Below, piece by piece: positions 35,265 through 44,372 of a stretch of 64,000 nucleotides of DNA. The DNA is taken from assembly GCA_023151315.1 (NCBI GenBank), contig JAKLJE010000008.1:62001-126000 (forward strand), given 5' to 3'. The number at the start of each line of letters is the position of its first letter. The first letter of the stretch is position 1. Origin of the DNA: Bacteroidia bacterium. Its GTDB lineage: Bacteria > Bacteroidota > Bacteroidia > Palsa-965. The notes beneath the pieces are model-generated. The model was not told the DNA's origin. It saw only the letters and a list, made by a program, of their open reading frames with translations, and did not search any database. The position numbers were made by a program, and so were the translations under genes.

Positions 35265-35648
35265 ATGAGCGCTCAAGTTCGTTTGCTTATTTCTTTTTTA
35301 CTCTTCGCGATTATCATTGCGTGCGCGCAGTTCGTCTTTAACCTTTATGCGCCCCTGAATTTTCAGACCGACATGGCTTGGCTGATTTACGCAGTAGTAA
35401 CCGGAACCACCGGAGCCATTCACTTTTTCCTGATTCGCGCAGCAGCTAAAGATCCGAAAGCCTTTGTTCGGGGATTTATGGCGGCAAACACCATAAAGAT
35501 CTTCATCTATCTGGCATTCATGGTGTTATATGCATTTTCGGTGGAAAGCGGGGCCGGACCGTTTATCGGTCATTTCGGAGCTTACTACCTGATTTTCACC
35601 GTTTTCGAGATTACTACGCTTTACCGCCATCTGCTTCCGAAAAGATAG
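35265..35648 (+). CDS. Small membrane protein preceding atpB
   Basis: The 127-residue product has four probable membrane helices, including LLISFLLFAIIIACAQFVF, WLIYAVVTGTTGAIHFFLI and YYLIFTVFEITTLY. The position directly before atpB and the topology resemble the AtpI-like proteins of ATP synthase operons, but the sequence is not a clear match to AtpI. It could act in rotor assembly or ion supply. A promoter-like element lies at 35775, between this gene and atpB. Confidence 0.7.
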   Translation: MSAQVRLLISFLLFAIIIACAQFVFNLYAPLNFQTDMAWLIYAVVTGTTGAIHFFLIRAAAKDPKAFVRGFMAANTIKIFIYLAFMVLYAFSVESGAGPFIGHFGAYYLIFTVFEITTLYRHLLPKR

Positions 35649-35834
35649 AGCCCGGATTCTTGAACGTTTTATCCAAACTTGCTTTTTGCACCTCGACTCA
35701 AATTCATTAGAAGAAAGTCGATGAGATTGCAAAAATGCTTGACCAAAATCCTTCTTTGCCCCAAACATTATCAGTAAGTTTGCGCCCGAAAACGCCCGAA
35801 CAAGGGAGTTTCGACATTAACGAACTGATTTGCA
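35649..35834. other. Spacer before atpB with an internal promoter
   Basis: These 186 bases hold no gene. They contain the -7 element listed at 35775. The A-T-rich part before it has no other structure that I can support. Confidence 0.5.
35775..35782 (+). promoter_or_regulatory. -7 promoter element of the core atpBEFHAG operon
   Basis: TAAGTTTG is an exact TAnnTTTG match, 52 bases before the atpB ATG, with a TTG 16 bases upstream (35756-35758), slightly short of the usual 19. It would let the core subunits be made independently of bactofilin and the tandem secreted proteins. Confidence 0.5.
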
Positions 35835-37004
35835 ATGAATTACAAAGCATTTCGCACACAATTACTCGTTTTAGCAGGTTTTCTGCTCTTCTCGACATAC
35901 GCTTTCGCTTACGATCCTGATGCGGTAGCAGCCAACATGAGTTCAACTACTTCACAAAGTACACAGACCTCAGCTGCTGCAAGCGGTGATGAAAAATTCA
36001 ATCCGGGTGAAATGATCATGCATCACATTGCTGATGCACACGATTGGCACATCTACGGACACATTCACATGCCGCTTCCTGTTATTCTGAAAACAGACAA
36101 AGGATTTGAATTTTTCTCTTCAGGAAATTTCCGCAACCACGATACGCATGCAGAGCAACCTTACAAGGGAACACACTACACATATGCATTGCATCATGGT
36201 AAAATTGTTGTGTGGGATGAAGTAATGCATAAAGAAAACGAAGAAGCAACGCATCACCTTCTCGATCTTTCCATCACTAAAAACGTTATCACGCTTTTCA
36301 TTCTTGTCGGATTGATGCTCGGCATTTTCCTCACTGTTGCGAAAGCATACAAGAAGCGTGAAGGTCAGGCGCCAAAAGGAATTCAATCGTTCGTTGAGCC
36401 GCTTATCGTTTTCATTCGTGATGATGTCGCCAAAACCAGCATCGGACCGAAGTATCAGAAATTCATGCCGTACCTTCTTTCAGTATTCTTCTTCATCTTC
36501 TTCTCTAACCTTCTCGGTTTGATTCCTTTCTTCCCGGGCGGAGCAAACTTCACAGGAAACATTGCAGTTGCAATGGTGCTTGCAGTTCTTACATTCATCA
36601 TCACTGTAATTAACGGTAACGGACATTACTGGCGTCACCTTTTTGCAATGCCGGGTGTTCCGGTTGGAGTACTTCTTATTCTTACTCCGATTGAAATCAT
36701 GGGATTGTTCCTGCGTCCGTTTGTATTGATGATTCGTTTGTTCGCGAACATCTCTGCAGGTCACATCATCGCTCTTGCATTCTATTCACTGATCTTCCTC
36801 TTCGCTAACGGCGGAGAATCTGCAGGAGCAGGTTACGGAGTTTCAGTTCTTTCAATCGCTTTCACCGTATTCATGATGTTCATGGAACTTCTGGTTGCCT
36901 TCCTTCAGGCATACGTTTTCACATTGCTTTCCGCAATCTATTTCGGATCAGCAGTGGAAGAACACCACCACGAAGAACATGCAGATCACGCACACGCTCA
37001 TTAA
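35835..37004 (+). CDS. atpB: ATP synthase F0 subunit a
   Basis: This 389-residue membrane subunit forms the proton half-channels against the c-ring. It has a long N-terminal extension with a signal-like helix (about 6-28) and a histidine-rich segment (HHIADAHDWHIYGHIHM, about 63-79). Five to six core helices follow, with the essential arginine in MIRLFANISAGH. The tail is also histidine-rich (EEHHHEEHADHAHAH). The extension makes it longer than the E. coli protein (271), as is usual in Bacteroidota. Confidence 0.95.
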   Translation: MNYKAFRTQLLVLAGFLLFSTYAFAYDPDAVAANMSSTTSQSTQTSAAASGDEKFNPGEMIMHHIADAHDWHIYGHIHMPLPVILKTDKGFEFFSSGNFRNHDTHAEQPYKGTHYTYALHHGKIVVWDEVMHKENEEATHHLLDLSITKNVITLFILVGLMLGIFLTVAKAYKKREGQAPKGIQSFVEPLIVFIRDDVAKTSIGPKYQKFMPYLLSVFFFIFFSNLLGLIPFFPGGANFTGNIAVAMVLAVLTFIITVINGNGHYWRHLFAMPGVPVGVLLILTPIEIMGLFLRPFVLMIRLFANISAGHIIALAFYSLIFLFANGGESAGAGYGVSVLSIAFTVFMMFMELLVAFLQAYVFTLLSAIYFGSAVEEHHHEEHADHAHAH

Positions 37005-37019
37005 TCAGTAATTGTTTAA

Positions 37020-37289
<270 letters not shown>

Positions 37290-37314
37290 TTGCAGGCAAA
37301 GATGCTTTCTGTAG

Positions 37315-37333
37315 CTCCGACGGTTGGTCGGAG
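37315..37333 (+). other. Hairpin between atpE and atpF
   Basis: CTCCGAC (37315-37321) pairs perfectly with GTCGGAG (37327-37333) around a 5-base loop. There is no T tract, so it is not a terminator. It may protect the atpE part of the message, which is needed at many copies per complex. Confidence 0.45.
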
Positions 37334-37391
37334 TTGCAGAACATCAGTTAAACAATTGAAGTAAAAACGAAACGAATAAAAAACAGATAAT

Positions 37392-37886
37392 ATGGGACTG
37401 ATACTGCCGGATACCGGGTTAGTGATCTGGATGTCGATTACCTTCCTGATCGTTCTCTTCATTCTCAAGAAGTTCGCATGGAAGCCTATTCTTAAAGGAA
37501 TCCACGATCGCGAATCTTCAATCGAGAACGCATTGAAAGCAGCTGAAAACGCGAAAGCGGAAGTGGCTAACCTGAAAGCAGAGAACGAACGTATTCTTGC
37601 TGATGCCCGTGCTGAGCGCGACAACATGATCCGCGAGGCTCGTGAACTCCGCGAGAGCATGATTTCTGAAGCGAAAAACAAAGCGAAAGCAGAAGGAGAG
37701 AAAATGCTGACCGCTGCACGCGAAAGCATTCAGAACGAAAAGATGGCTGCTATCACTGATTTGAAGAATCAGGTGGCGCAGTTGTCTATCGACATCGCAG
37801 AAAAAATCATCGCTCGTGAACTTTCTTCTGAAAACAAACAGAAAGAACTCATCGGCGACCTTCTGAAAGAAGTTAAACTCAATTAA
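37392..37886 (+). CDS. atpF: ATP synthase F0 subunit b
   Basis: The 164-residue peripheral-stalk subunit has one N-terminal membrane helix (VIWMSITFLIVLFILKKFAW, about 12-31) and a long charged coiled coil (about 40-150) rich in Ala, Glu, Arg and Lys. The final helix contacts subunit delta. It is followed 3 bases later by atpH on the same strand, so the two are translated together. Confidence 0.95.
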   Translation: MGLILPDTGLVIWMSITFLIVLFILKKFAWKPILKGIHDRESSIENALKAAENAKAEVANLKAENERILADARAERDNMIREARELRESMISEAKNKAKAEGEKMLTAARESIQNEKMAAITDLKNQVAQLSIDIAEKIIARELSSENKQKELIGDLLKEVKLN

Positions 37887-37889
37887 TCC

Positions 37890-38450
37890 ATGAGAGAATC
37901 AAGAGTATCGCATCGTTACGCCAAGTCGCTGCTGGATCTTGCCCTTGAAAAAGGTCAACTCGAGCAAGTGCATGAGGATATGCGGTTGATTCTGACAACT
38001 GTTCAGGAAAACCGCGAACTCAGCGTAATGCTGCGCAGTCCGGTTATTAAAACCGACAAGAAACAGGATATTCTCAAAGCCATCTTCGGTGGTAAAATCG
38101 GCGTAATCCCGACAGAATTCGTTGACATCATCACACGCAAGCGTCGTGAAGGAGAACTCGAAGCAATCGCTGAAGCATTCATCACACAATACCGTCGTCA
38201 CAAACAGATTCTCACTGCAGTTATTACTACTGCAAGCGGACTCGACGACAAACTGCGTGCGCAGGTTCTTGAGATCGTGAAACAATCTGCCGGTGGCAAA
38301 GCTGTTGAGCTGGTTGAGAAAACTGATAAGGCACTGATGGGCGGATTCATTCTGCGCGTTGGGGATAATCAGGTTGATGCATCCATCCTGCGTCAGGTAA
38401 GAAATCTAGAAAGAAACTTTAGTGAAAACCCGTATATAAAAGAGTACTGA
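37890..38450 (+). CDS. atpH: ATP synthase F1 subunit delta
   Basis: The 186-residue protein connects the F1 head to the peripheral stalk. The family N-terminus (SHRYAKSLLDLALEKGQLEQ) and C-terminal VEKTDKALMGGFILRVGDNQVDAS-type segment (about 149-172) are intact. It begins 3 bases after atpF. A short REP-like hairpin lies in the spacer before atpA. Confidence 0.95.
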   Translation: MRESRVSHRYAKSLLDLALEKGQLEQVHEDMRLILTTVQENRELSVMLRSPVIKTDKKQDILKAIFGGKIGVIPTEFVDIITRKRREGELEAIAEAFITQYRRHKQILTAVITTASGLDDKLRAQVLEIVKQSAGGKAVELVEKTDKALMGGFILRVGDNQVDASILRQVRNLERNFSENPYIKEY

Positions 38451-38500
38451 GAGCGGAGGGAGGAGAGCGGAGACGCCCCACTCCTCCCTTCTCCCTCTAA
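38451..38500. repeat. REP-like inverted repeat between atpH and atpA
   Basis: AGGGAGGAG (38457-38465) pairs perfectly with CTCCTCCCT (38481-38489) around a 15-base loop. The heptamer GAGCGGA occurs twice (38451-38457, 38465-38471). A similar GGGAGGAGAG string recurs at 55084-55093, so it may belong to a dispersed intergenic repeat. Confidence 0.5.
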
Positions 38501-38517
38501 ACACATAACTAATCAAA

Positions 38518-40098
38518 ATGGCAGAAGTAAAACCAGCGGAAGTATCCGCAATCCTCAGACAGCAACTTGCAGGATTCAAATCGGCAAAAGAACTTGAAGA
38601 AGTAGGAACAGTTCTTCAGGTAGGTGACGGTATCGCGCGTATCTATGGTCTTTCAAACGTAGGTTACGGTGAGCTCATCGAGTTCGAAAACGGACTCCAG
38701 GGCATCGCTCTTAACCTTGAAGAAGACAACGTAGGTGCCGTATTGCTTGGTGCTTCTACTGATATCCGCGAAGGTTCAAGCGTTAAGCGCACAGGTCGCA
38801 TCGCATCTATTAAAGTAGGTGAAGGAATGCTCGGTCGTGTTGTGGATACACTCGGAAATCCTATCGACGGAAAAGGTCCTATCAAAGGTGATCTATACGA
38901 AATGCCGCTCGAGCGCAAAGCGCCGGGTGTAATTTACCGTCAGCCGGTAACTGAACCGCTTCAGACAGGTATCAAAGCGATTGACGCGATGATTCCTATC
39001 GGTCGTGGTCAGCGTGAGTTGGTAATCGGTGACCGTCAGACTGGAAAGACTGCTGTTTGTATCGATACCATCATCAACCAGAAAGAATTTTACGAAGCAG
39101 GCAATCCTGTATTCTGTATCTATGTTGCTGTAGGACAGAAAGGATCAACTGTTGCTAACGTAGTGCGCGTTCTCGAAGAGAACGGTGCAATGCCTTATAC
39201 CATTGTAGTTGCTGCTCCGGCTGCTGATCCTGCTCCAATGCAGTTCTACGCTCCGATGACAGGTGCTGCAATCGGTGAATTCTTCCGTGACACCGGTCGC
39301 GCTGCATTGATCGTTTATGATGATCTGTCAAAGCAGGCTGTTGCTTACCGCGAAGTATCACTCCTTCTGCGTCGCCCGCCGGGACGTGAAGCTTATCCTG
39401 GTGACGTATTCTACTTGCACTCACGTCTTCTTGAGCGTGCTGCGAAAGTGAATGCATCTGACGAAGTTGCAAAAGGAATGAACGATCTTCCTGAGTCAAT
39501 CAAGCACCTTGTAAAAGGTGGTGGATCACTCACTGCACTTCCGATCATCGAAACACAGGCAGGTGACGTATCTGCATACATTCCGACCAACGTAATTTCC
39601 ATCACTGACGGACAGATCTTCCTTGAGTCGAATCTCTTCAACTCCGGTGTACGTCCTGCGATCAACGTAGGTATCTCTGTATCACGTGTAGGTGGTAACG
39701 CCCAGATCAAGTCGATGAAGAAAGTTGCAGGTACATTGAAGCTCGACCAGGCGCAGTACCGCGAATTGGAAGCGTTTGCGAAATTCGGATCGGACCTCGA
39801 TGCTGCTACTAAGTCAGTACTCGACAAAGGTTCACGCAACGTGGAAATTCTGAAGCAGGGTCAGTTCTCTCCTTTCCGTGTAGAAGATCAGATTGCGATC
39901 ATCTACTGCGGAACTAAAGGATTGCTCCGCGATGTTCCTGTAAACAAAGTGAAAGAGTTCGAAGCAGATTTCCTCACGTACATGAGAAGCAAGCACGCTA
40001 ACGTGATGAACGATCTGAAAGCAGGTAAGTTCGACGACAACCTGACTTCAGCGATGGAAGCTGCAGCGAAAGAAATCTCTGCGAAATACAAAGCATAA
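38518..40098 (+). CDS. atpA: ATP synthase F1 subunit alpha
   Basis: This 526-residue non-catalytic nucleotide-binding subunit of the F1 hexamer has the P-loop [10 protein letters not shown] (about residue 171-180) and the alpha-subunit signature segments [20 protein letters not shown] and the adjacent [20 protein letters not shown]. No atpD (beta) or atpC (epsilon) follows in the window, so they are probably elsewhere, as in many Bacteroidota. A palindromic element overlaps its stop codon. Confidence 0.97.
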   Translation: MAEVKPAEVSAILRQQLAGFKSAKELEEVGTVLQVGDGIARIYGLSNVGYGELIEFENGLQGIALNLEEDNVGAVLLGASTDIREGSSVKRTGRIASIKVGEGMLGRVVDTLGNPIDGKGPIKGDLYEMPLERKAPGVIYRQPVTEPLQTGIKAIDAMIPIGRGQRELVIGDRQTGKTAVCIDTIINQKEFYEAGNPVFCIYVAVGQKGSTVANVVRVLEENGAMPYTIVVAAPAADPAPMQFYAPMTGAAIGEFFRDTGRAALIVYDDLSKQAVAYREVSLLLRRPPGREAYPGDVFYLHSRLLERAAKVNASDEVAKGMNDLPESIKHLVKGGGSLTALPIIETQAGDVSAYIPTNVISITDGQIFLESNLFNSGVRPAINVGISVSRVGGNAQIKSMKKVAGTLKLDQAQYRELEAFAKFGSDLDAATKSVLDKGSRNVEILKQGQFSPFRVEDQIAIIYCGTKGLLRDVPVNKVKEFEADFLTYMRSKHANVMNDLKAGKFDDNLTSAMEAAAKEISAKYKA

Positions 40099-40134
40099 TT
40101 TGTCATCCTTCGGCTCCGCTCAGTCTGACAAATT
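40097..40134. repeat. REP-like palindrome between atpA and atpG
   Basis: AATTTGTCA (40097-40105) pairs perfectly with TGACAAATT (40126-40134) around a 20-base loop (CCTTCGGCTCCGCTCAG and flanks). The string resembles intergenic palindromes ending in TGACA that are common in Bacteroidota. There is no T tract, so it is not a typical terminator. Confidence 0.5.
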
Positions 40135-40161
40135 AAGTTGAACCAGATTTAAGTTAAACAA

Positions 40162-41037
40162 ATGCCAAGTTTAAAAGAAGTCCGTAACAGAATCACCTCG
40201 GTGTCGTCCACACAGCAGATCACTTCTGCTATGAAGATGGTTTCCGCGGCGAAACTGCGTCGTGCGCAGGATGCCATCACACAGATGCGTCCGTATGCAA
40301 TCAAGCTTCGTGAAATACTTGAAAACCTCAGCGCAAGTCTCGACAGCAGCGAAGGCGTTTATTCACGCCAGCGTGAAGTAAAGAAAGTGCTTGTGGTTGT
40401 GGTGACATCCAACCGCGGACTTTGCGGAGGATTCAACTCTTCAGTGATCAAGAAAGCTGTTGCAGATATCCGCGACAATTATTCCGGTGCTGAAGTTTCT
40501 TATTTCACCATTGGTAAAAAAGGCAACGACTTTTTCCGCAAGTCGAAATTCAAAGAAGCATTTGCAGGCGAAAATCTGGAGTCGAACACTTTGTTTGACG
40601 GTCTGAAATTCGCGAGAACTGCACCTGTTGCAGAACGCATCATGAAAGCATTTGCTGACGGCGAATTCGATAAGGTTGTGGTTTACTACAACCAGTTCAA
40701 GAACGCAGCAGTGCAGCTTACTCAGGCAGAACAATTCCTTCCTGTAGTACCAACTGCAAACGCAAAATCATCCAATACAGATTACATCTTCGAACCGAAG
40801 AAAGAAGAAATCGTACAGGATTTGATTCCGCGCTCTTTGAAAACTCAGTTGTACAAAGCTCTGCTTGATTCATTCGCATCAGAACACGGTGCGCGTATGA
40901 CAGCAATGCACAAGGCAACAGACAACGCGAAAGAGTTGCTGAAGAACCTCAAGATCTCTTACAACAAAGCCCGTCAGACCGCAATTACCAACGAAATCCT
41001 CGAGATCGTGGGCGGTGCGGAAGCGTTGAAAGGATAA
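40162..41037 (+). CDS. atpG: ATP synthase F1 subunit gamma
   Basis: This 291-residue rotor shaft has an N-terminal helix (RNRITSVSSTQQITSAMKMV), the Rossmann-like middle (VVVVTSNRGLCGGFNSSVIK) and a C-terminal helix (KISYNKARQTAITNEILEIV). It is the last gene of the operon; a strong terminator follows within 20 bases. Confidence 0.96.
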   Translation: MPSLKEVRNRITSVSSTQQITSAMKMVSAAKLRRAQDAITQMRPYAIKLREILENLSASLDSSEGVYSRQREVKKVLVVVVTSNRGLCGGFNSSVIKKAVADIRDNYSGAEVSYFTIGKKGNDFFRKSKFKEAFAGENLESNTLFDGLKFARTAPVAERIMKAFADGEFDKVVVYYNQFKNAAVQLTQAEQFLPVVPTANAKSSNTDYIFEPKKEEIVQDLIPRSLKTQLYKALLDSFASEHGARMTAMHKATDNAKELLKNLKISYNKARQTAITNEILEIVGGAEALKG

Positions 41038-41056
41038 TTCAGAACAGAATACCGCG

Positions 41057-41088
41057 AAAAGGCTCTTCAATTACGAAGAGCCTTTTTT
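41057..41088 (+). terminator. Terminator of the ATP synthase operon
   Basis: GGCTCTTC (41061-41068) pairs with GAAGAGCC (41075-41082) around a 6-base loop, preceded by AAAA and followed by TTTTTT. It lies 20 bases after the atpG stop. Confidence 0.9.
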
Positions 41089-41112
41089 GTATTTTAGAAC
41101 AAACGTAACGCG

Positions 41113-41568
41113 ATGCAATCAAAAGCTTCCACTCCTGACGAATACTACGCAGAACTACCTGATGATCGCCGTGAGGCCATGATAAAGCTGCGCAAAGTGA
41201 TAAAGAAAAATCTTCCGAAAGGATTTCAGGAAGTGATGAATTACGGGATGCCGGGATATGTTGTGCCGCACAAAATCTATCCGGACGGATATCATTGTGA
41301 TCCGAAACTGCCTTTGCCGTTTCTCGGATTAGCGTCTCAGAAAAACAGTATCAACTTTTACCACATGGGAATCTATGCGGATCCGAAACTGCTGAAGTGG
41401 TTTACATCTGAATTTCCGAAGCACAGTAAGAAGAAATTGGATATGGGGAAAAGTTGCGTTCGGTTCAAAAAGCCGGAAGACATTCCTTACGATCTGATTG
41501 GAGAACTCGTTTCGAAAATGTCGCCGCAGGACTGGATTAAGCTATACGAAAGCGGATTGAAAAAATAA
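41113..41568 (+). CDS. DUF1801-domain protein
   Basis: The 151-residue cytosolic protein carries the DUF1801 fold, recognisable from DDRREAMIKLRKVIKKNLP, the MNYGMPGYVV strand and the closing GKSCVRFKKPEDIPYDLI. The family is widespread and its biochemical role is unknown. It lies alone between the ATP synthase terminator and a large membrane protein. Confidence 0.85.
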   Translation: MQSKASTPDEYYAELPDDRREAMIKLRKVIKKNLPKGFQEVMNYGMPGYVVPHKIYPDGYHCDPKLPLPFLGLASQKNSINFYHMGIYADPKLLKWFTSEFPKHSKKKLDMGKSCVRFKKPEDIPYDLIGELVSKMSPQDWIKLYESGLKK

Positions 41569-41623
41569 TTTACACCGGTCGCGGAAACATCGCGTCTCAC
41601 CCACGTTTTACATTCGCACGCTG

Positions 41624-43186
41624 ATGCAAATCGAACAGAAATCTTCCCGTTATACCGAATTGATCAGGGAGTCATTATTCTGGTTGTTTGTGTTTGCTCT
41701 CATTTATCCATTTCTGCGTTCCGGTTTTTTCCCGACCGTTGACGGACCTGCGCATTTGTACAATTCGAATCTCATTCTTGATCACTTCTTCTCAGGCGGA
41801 AATATTTCAGGTCAACTCTTTGAATTCAACGCAGAGCCCGAACCGAATTGGTTGGGACATTTTCTGCTCGCCGGTCTGAACAGTTTTCTTCCTTCATGGC
41901 TCGCGGAAAAAACCGTGGTAGTACTGAGTGTGATTCTCATTCCGCTTGGATTCCGCTATCTGCTGAAGCAACACAACAAAGGCGGAACATGGGGCGTGTT
42001 TCTGATTTTTCCTTTGTCGTACACGATACTTTTCTATCTGGGGTTCTATAATTTCTGTATGAGCATCGGACTGCTTCTCTTTGCGCTTGGTTTATTTGAA
42101 AAGCAAAAGGGCAACTTCAGTGCCGGATTCAGTATTGTGTTGATGCTGTTCATGTTGTTGCTCTATTTCGCGCACCTGTTTTCGTTTCTCGTCTTTACCG
42201 GATTTGTAATTGCAGATTTTCTTCTGCGTGTGATACAGGAAAAAGCATTCAGAGAACGCAGCTTGAGATATCTGGTAAAACGTTTCTGGCCGCTCTTGCC
42301 TGCGTTGCTTCTCTCTTTGAATTTCATTCTGAAAAAAGGAGCGGCAGGAGAGGTCGCATTTGTTCCGGCAGAAACTTTGTGGACCTGGATCAAAGAATCT
42401 GCAGTGTTGGTTGCAATGATTTACGATTATGAATTCCCATATTCCGTTACACTTTCGGTTTTGTGGGCATTGCTGATAGTCGTTGCTGTTGCTTATCGAT
42501 TTTACCGCAAAGAAAAACCGCAACGCAGTGATCTGTCGTTACTGATTGCCGTACTTTTCACAGCTCTGTATTTTATTGCGCCGGATCAAATGGCCAGCGG
42601 CGGATATATTTCATTAAGAATTGCGATGTATTTCACTCTGTTCGCGTTGATCTGGATTGCGCTTCAGAAAATGCATACCGGGGTTTTCATTTTTTCAATG
42701 CTGATTTCCGGACATTGCACTGTTCGGCTACTCGAAGTTCACACCACAGAATCACGCAAGTTGGGAGATGATGCGGACGAATTGTACACGGCAGCTCCGT
42801 TCATTAAAGAAGGAAAAACTGTTCTTCCGCTCAATTACACAGGTAACTGGCTTCACTCCAATCTTGCAACATATTTGGGAAGTGAAAAGAAAATTCTTGT
42901 GCTCGACAATTACGAGGCTTCCACTCCGCATTTCCCGATGAAATGGAAAAACGGGAAAGAGCCGTATGGTGTTGCAGGTGATTATGCCAACAGCGACCGA
43001 CCTTGTCTGACCATTGATCGTTACGAAGAAATTTCCGGAGTTCACGTGGATTACATCACGCGCTGGTACTGGAACGAAATCCTGAACGATTCATGTACGA
43101 AAGCTACAGACAGTCTTCTTGCTTCACAATTCGAAAAAGTATTCACCTCGCCGCAAGGGAAACTGATTCTGTATAAAAGAAAATAA
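41624..43186 (+). CDS. Multi-spanning GT-C-like membrane protein
   Basis: The 520-residue integral membrane protein has about ten hydrophobic helices and a C-terminal soluble domain (about 380-520). Just after the first helix it has the sequence TVDGPAHLYNSNLI, an acidic loop like that of GT-C glycosyltransferases. No specific family is recognised. It may be a membrane glycosyltransferase that uses a lipid-linked sugar. It is convergent with gpsA. A second GT-C-like gene lies at 46289. Confidence 0.7.
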   Translation: MQIEQKSSRYTELIRESLFWLFVFALIYPFLRSGFFPTVDGPAHLYNSNLILDHFFSGGNISGQLFEFNAEPEPNWLGHFLLAGLNSFLPSWLAEKTVVVLSVILIPLGFRYLLKQHNKGGTWGVFLIFPLSYTILFYLGFYNFCMSIGLLLFALGLFEKQKGNFSAGFSIVLMLFMLLLYFAHLFSFLVFTGFVIADFLLRVIQEKAFRERSLRYLVKRFWPLLPALLLSLNFILKKGAAGEVAFVPAETLWTWIKESAVLVAMIYDYEFPYSVTLSVLWALLIVVAVAYRFYRKEKPQRSDLSLLIAVLFTALYFIAPDQMASGGYISLRIAMYFTLFALIWIALQKMHTGVFIFSMLISGHCTVRLLEVHTTESRKLGDDADELYTAAPFIKEGKTVLPLNYTGNWLHSNLATYLGSEKKILVLDNYEASTPHFPMKWKNGKEPYGVAGDYANSDRPCLTIDRYEEISGVHVDYITRWYWNEILNDSCTKATDSLLASQFEKVFTSPQGKLILYKRK

Positions 43187-43211
43187 ATGAGATTACTCCG
43201 AATCTGAATTA

Positions 43212-44213
43212 TCAGCTCAGTTTGTCGGTGAGAATTTTCACTTCAATTGCAGGAGCGATACGCTCATACAAAATGTTGTACACACAGTTTGTAATCGGCA
43301 TGTCAACACCGTACTTCTGATTGATCTCGTGAATACATTTCACAGCATAATATCCTTCTGCAATCATGTTCATTTCCAGCTGCGCCATCTTCACGGAATA
43401 GCCTTTGCCTATCATCGCGCCGAACATTCTGTTGCGGCTGAATTGAGAGTAAGCCGTAACAAGGAGATCTCCGAGATAAGCTGAACTTTTAATATCGCGA
43501 TTGATCGGATGAACAGCGTCAACGAAGCGGGATATTTCCTGAATGGCATTGGAGATAAGTACAGCTTGAAAATTATCGCCGTATCCAAGTCCGTGACAAA
43601 TTCCGCTTGCAATTGCAACAACGTTCTTGAGAACAGCGGACAATTCCGTTCCGTAAATATCATCGGAAACTGTTGTGCGAATAAAGCGACAGGCTATACG
43701 ATCAGCAACCTCCTGAGCAAATTCCTGTGTTTGTGAAGCAACGGTCAGATATGAAAGTTTTTCCAACGCAACTTCTTCCGCATGACACGGTCCGGTAATC
43801 ACTCCGACGTGTGAATACGGAACATTGAATTTCTGATTGAAATAATCACCAATGATCAGATTCGGTCCGGGCACAATGCCCTTGATAGCCGAAAACACAA
43901 TTTTATTTTTGAATGAATCCGGATTCAGTTCTTTCAAAGAATCATCAAGAAAAGCAGAAGGAACAGCCATGATGATAAGGTCATTGGACGCAATAACATC
44001 AACAATGTCTGAACTCAGGTTGAGTTTTGCCACTTCAAATTCAACAGCACTGAGGTATCTCGGATTGTGACGGAACTTTCGAATAGATTCTATCTGTTCG
44101 GTATTGCGCATCCACCACGTAATCTTCTCATTTTCCGGAAGTCCGTTGCAGAGCATTTTAACAATTGCAGTGGCCCAACTACCGCCTCCGATTACAGCAA
44201 TACTTCTGTTCAT
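43212..44213 (-). CDS. gpsA: NAD(P)-dependent glycerol-3-phosphate dehydrogenase
   Basis: The 333-residue enzyme reduces dihydroxyacetone phosphate to glycerol-3-phosphate for phospholipid synthesis. The Rossmann motif GGGSWATAIVKML (9-21) and the substrate segments FSAIKGIVPG and ITGPCHAEEV are intact. The catalytic lysine segment GTELSAVLKNVVAIASG is present. It is separated by only 25 bases from a convergent membrane protein gene. Confidence 0.94.
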   Translation of the reverse strand: MNRSIAVIGGGSWATAIVKMLCNGLPENEKITWWMRNTEQIESIRKFRHNPRYLSAVEFEVAKLNLSSDIVDVIASNDLIIMAVPSAFLDDSLKELNPDSFKNKIVFSAIKGIVPGPNLIIGDYFNQKFNVPYSHVGVITGPCHAEEVALEKLSYLTVASQTQEFAQEVADRIACRFIRTTVSDDIYGTELSAVLKNVVAIASGICHGLGYGDNFQAVLISNAIQEISRFVDAVHPINRDIKSSAYLGDLLVTAYSQFSRNRMFGAMIGKGYSVKMAQLEMNMIAEGYYAVKCIHEINQKYGVDMPITNCVYNILYERIAPAIEVKILTDKLS

Positions 44214-44307
44214 GAATGCGAAAGTATATTATTTCCGCTATTAAATGCTGCATCCGGAGCTGACATTCGTCTGACAAATGCACATATATGAGGATGTGCG
44301 GTCTTCA

Positions 44308-44338
44308 TTGTGTTTTGGCGGGAAATCACTTATATTTG
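44308..44338 (+). promoter_or_regulatory. Promoter of the Asp-box T9SS cargo gene
   Basis: TTG at 44308-44310 is followed after 20 bases by TATATTTG (44331-44338), close to the Bacteroidota consensus spacing of 19. The ATG is 34 bases downstream. Confidence 0.65.
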
Positions 44339-44372
44339 GTACTTCTTATCTCTAACCGTAATCATTCTAAAA

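Noticed and set aside
40097-40134. Terminator after atpA
   Set aside because: The hairpin lacks a T tract and lies inside the operon before atpG, so it is listed as a repeat and not as a terminator.
44310-44372. N-terminal extension of the Asp-box protein
   Set aside because: It would start upstream of the -7 element; the ATG at 44373 gives a standard signal peptide.
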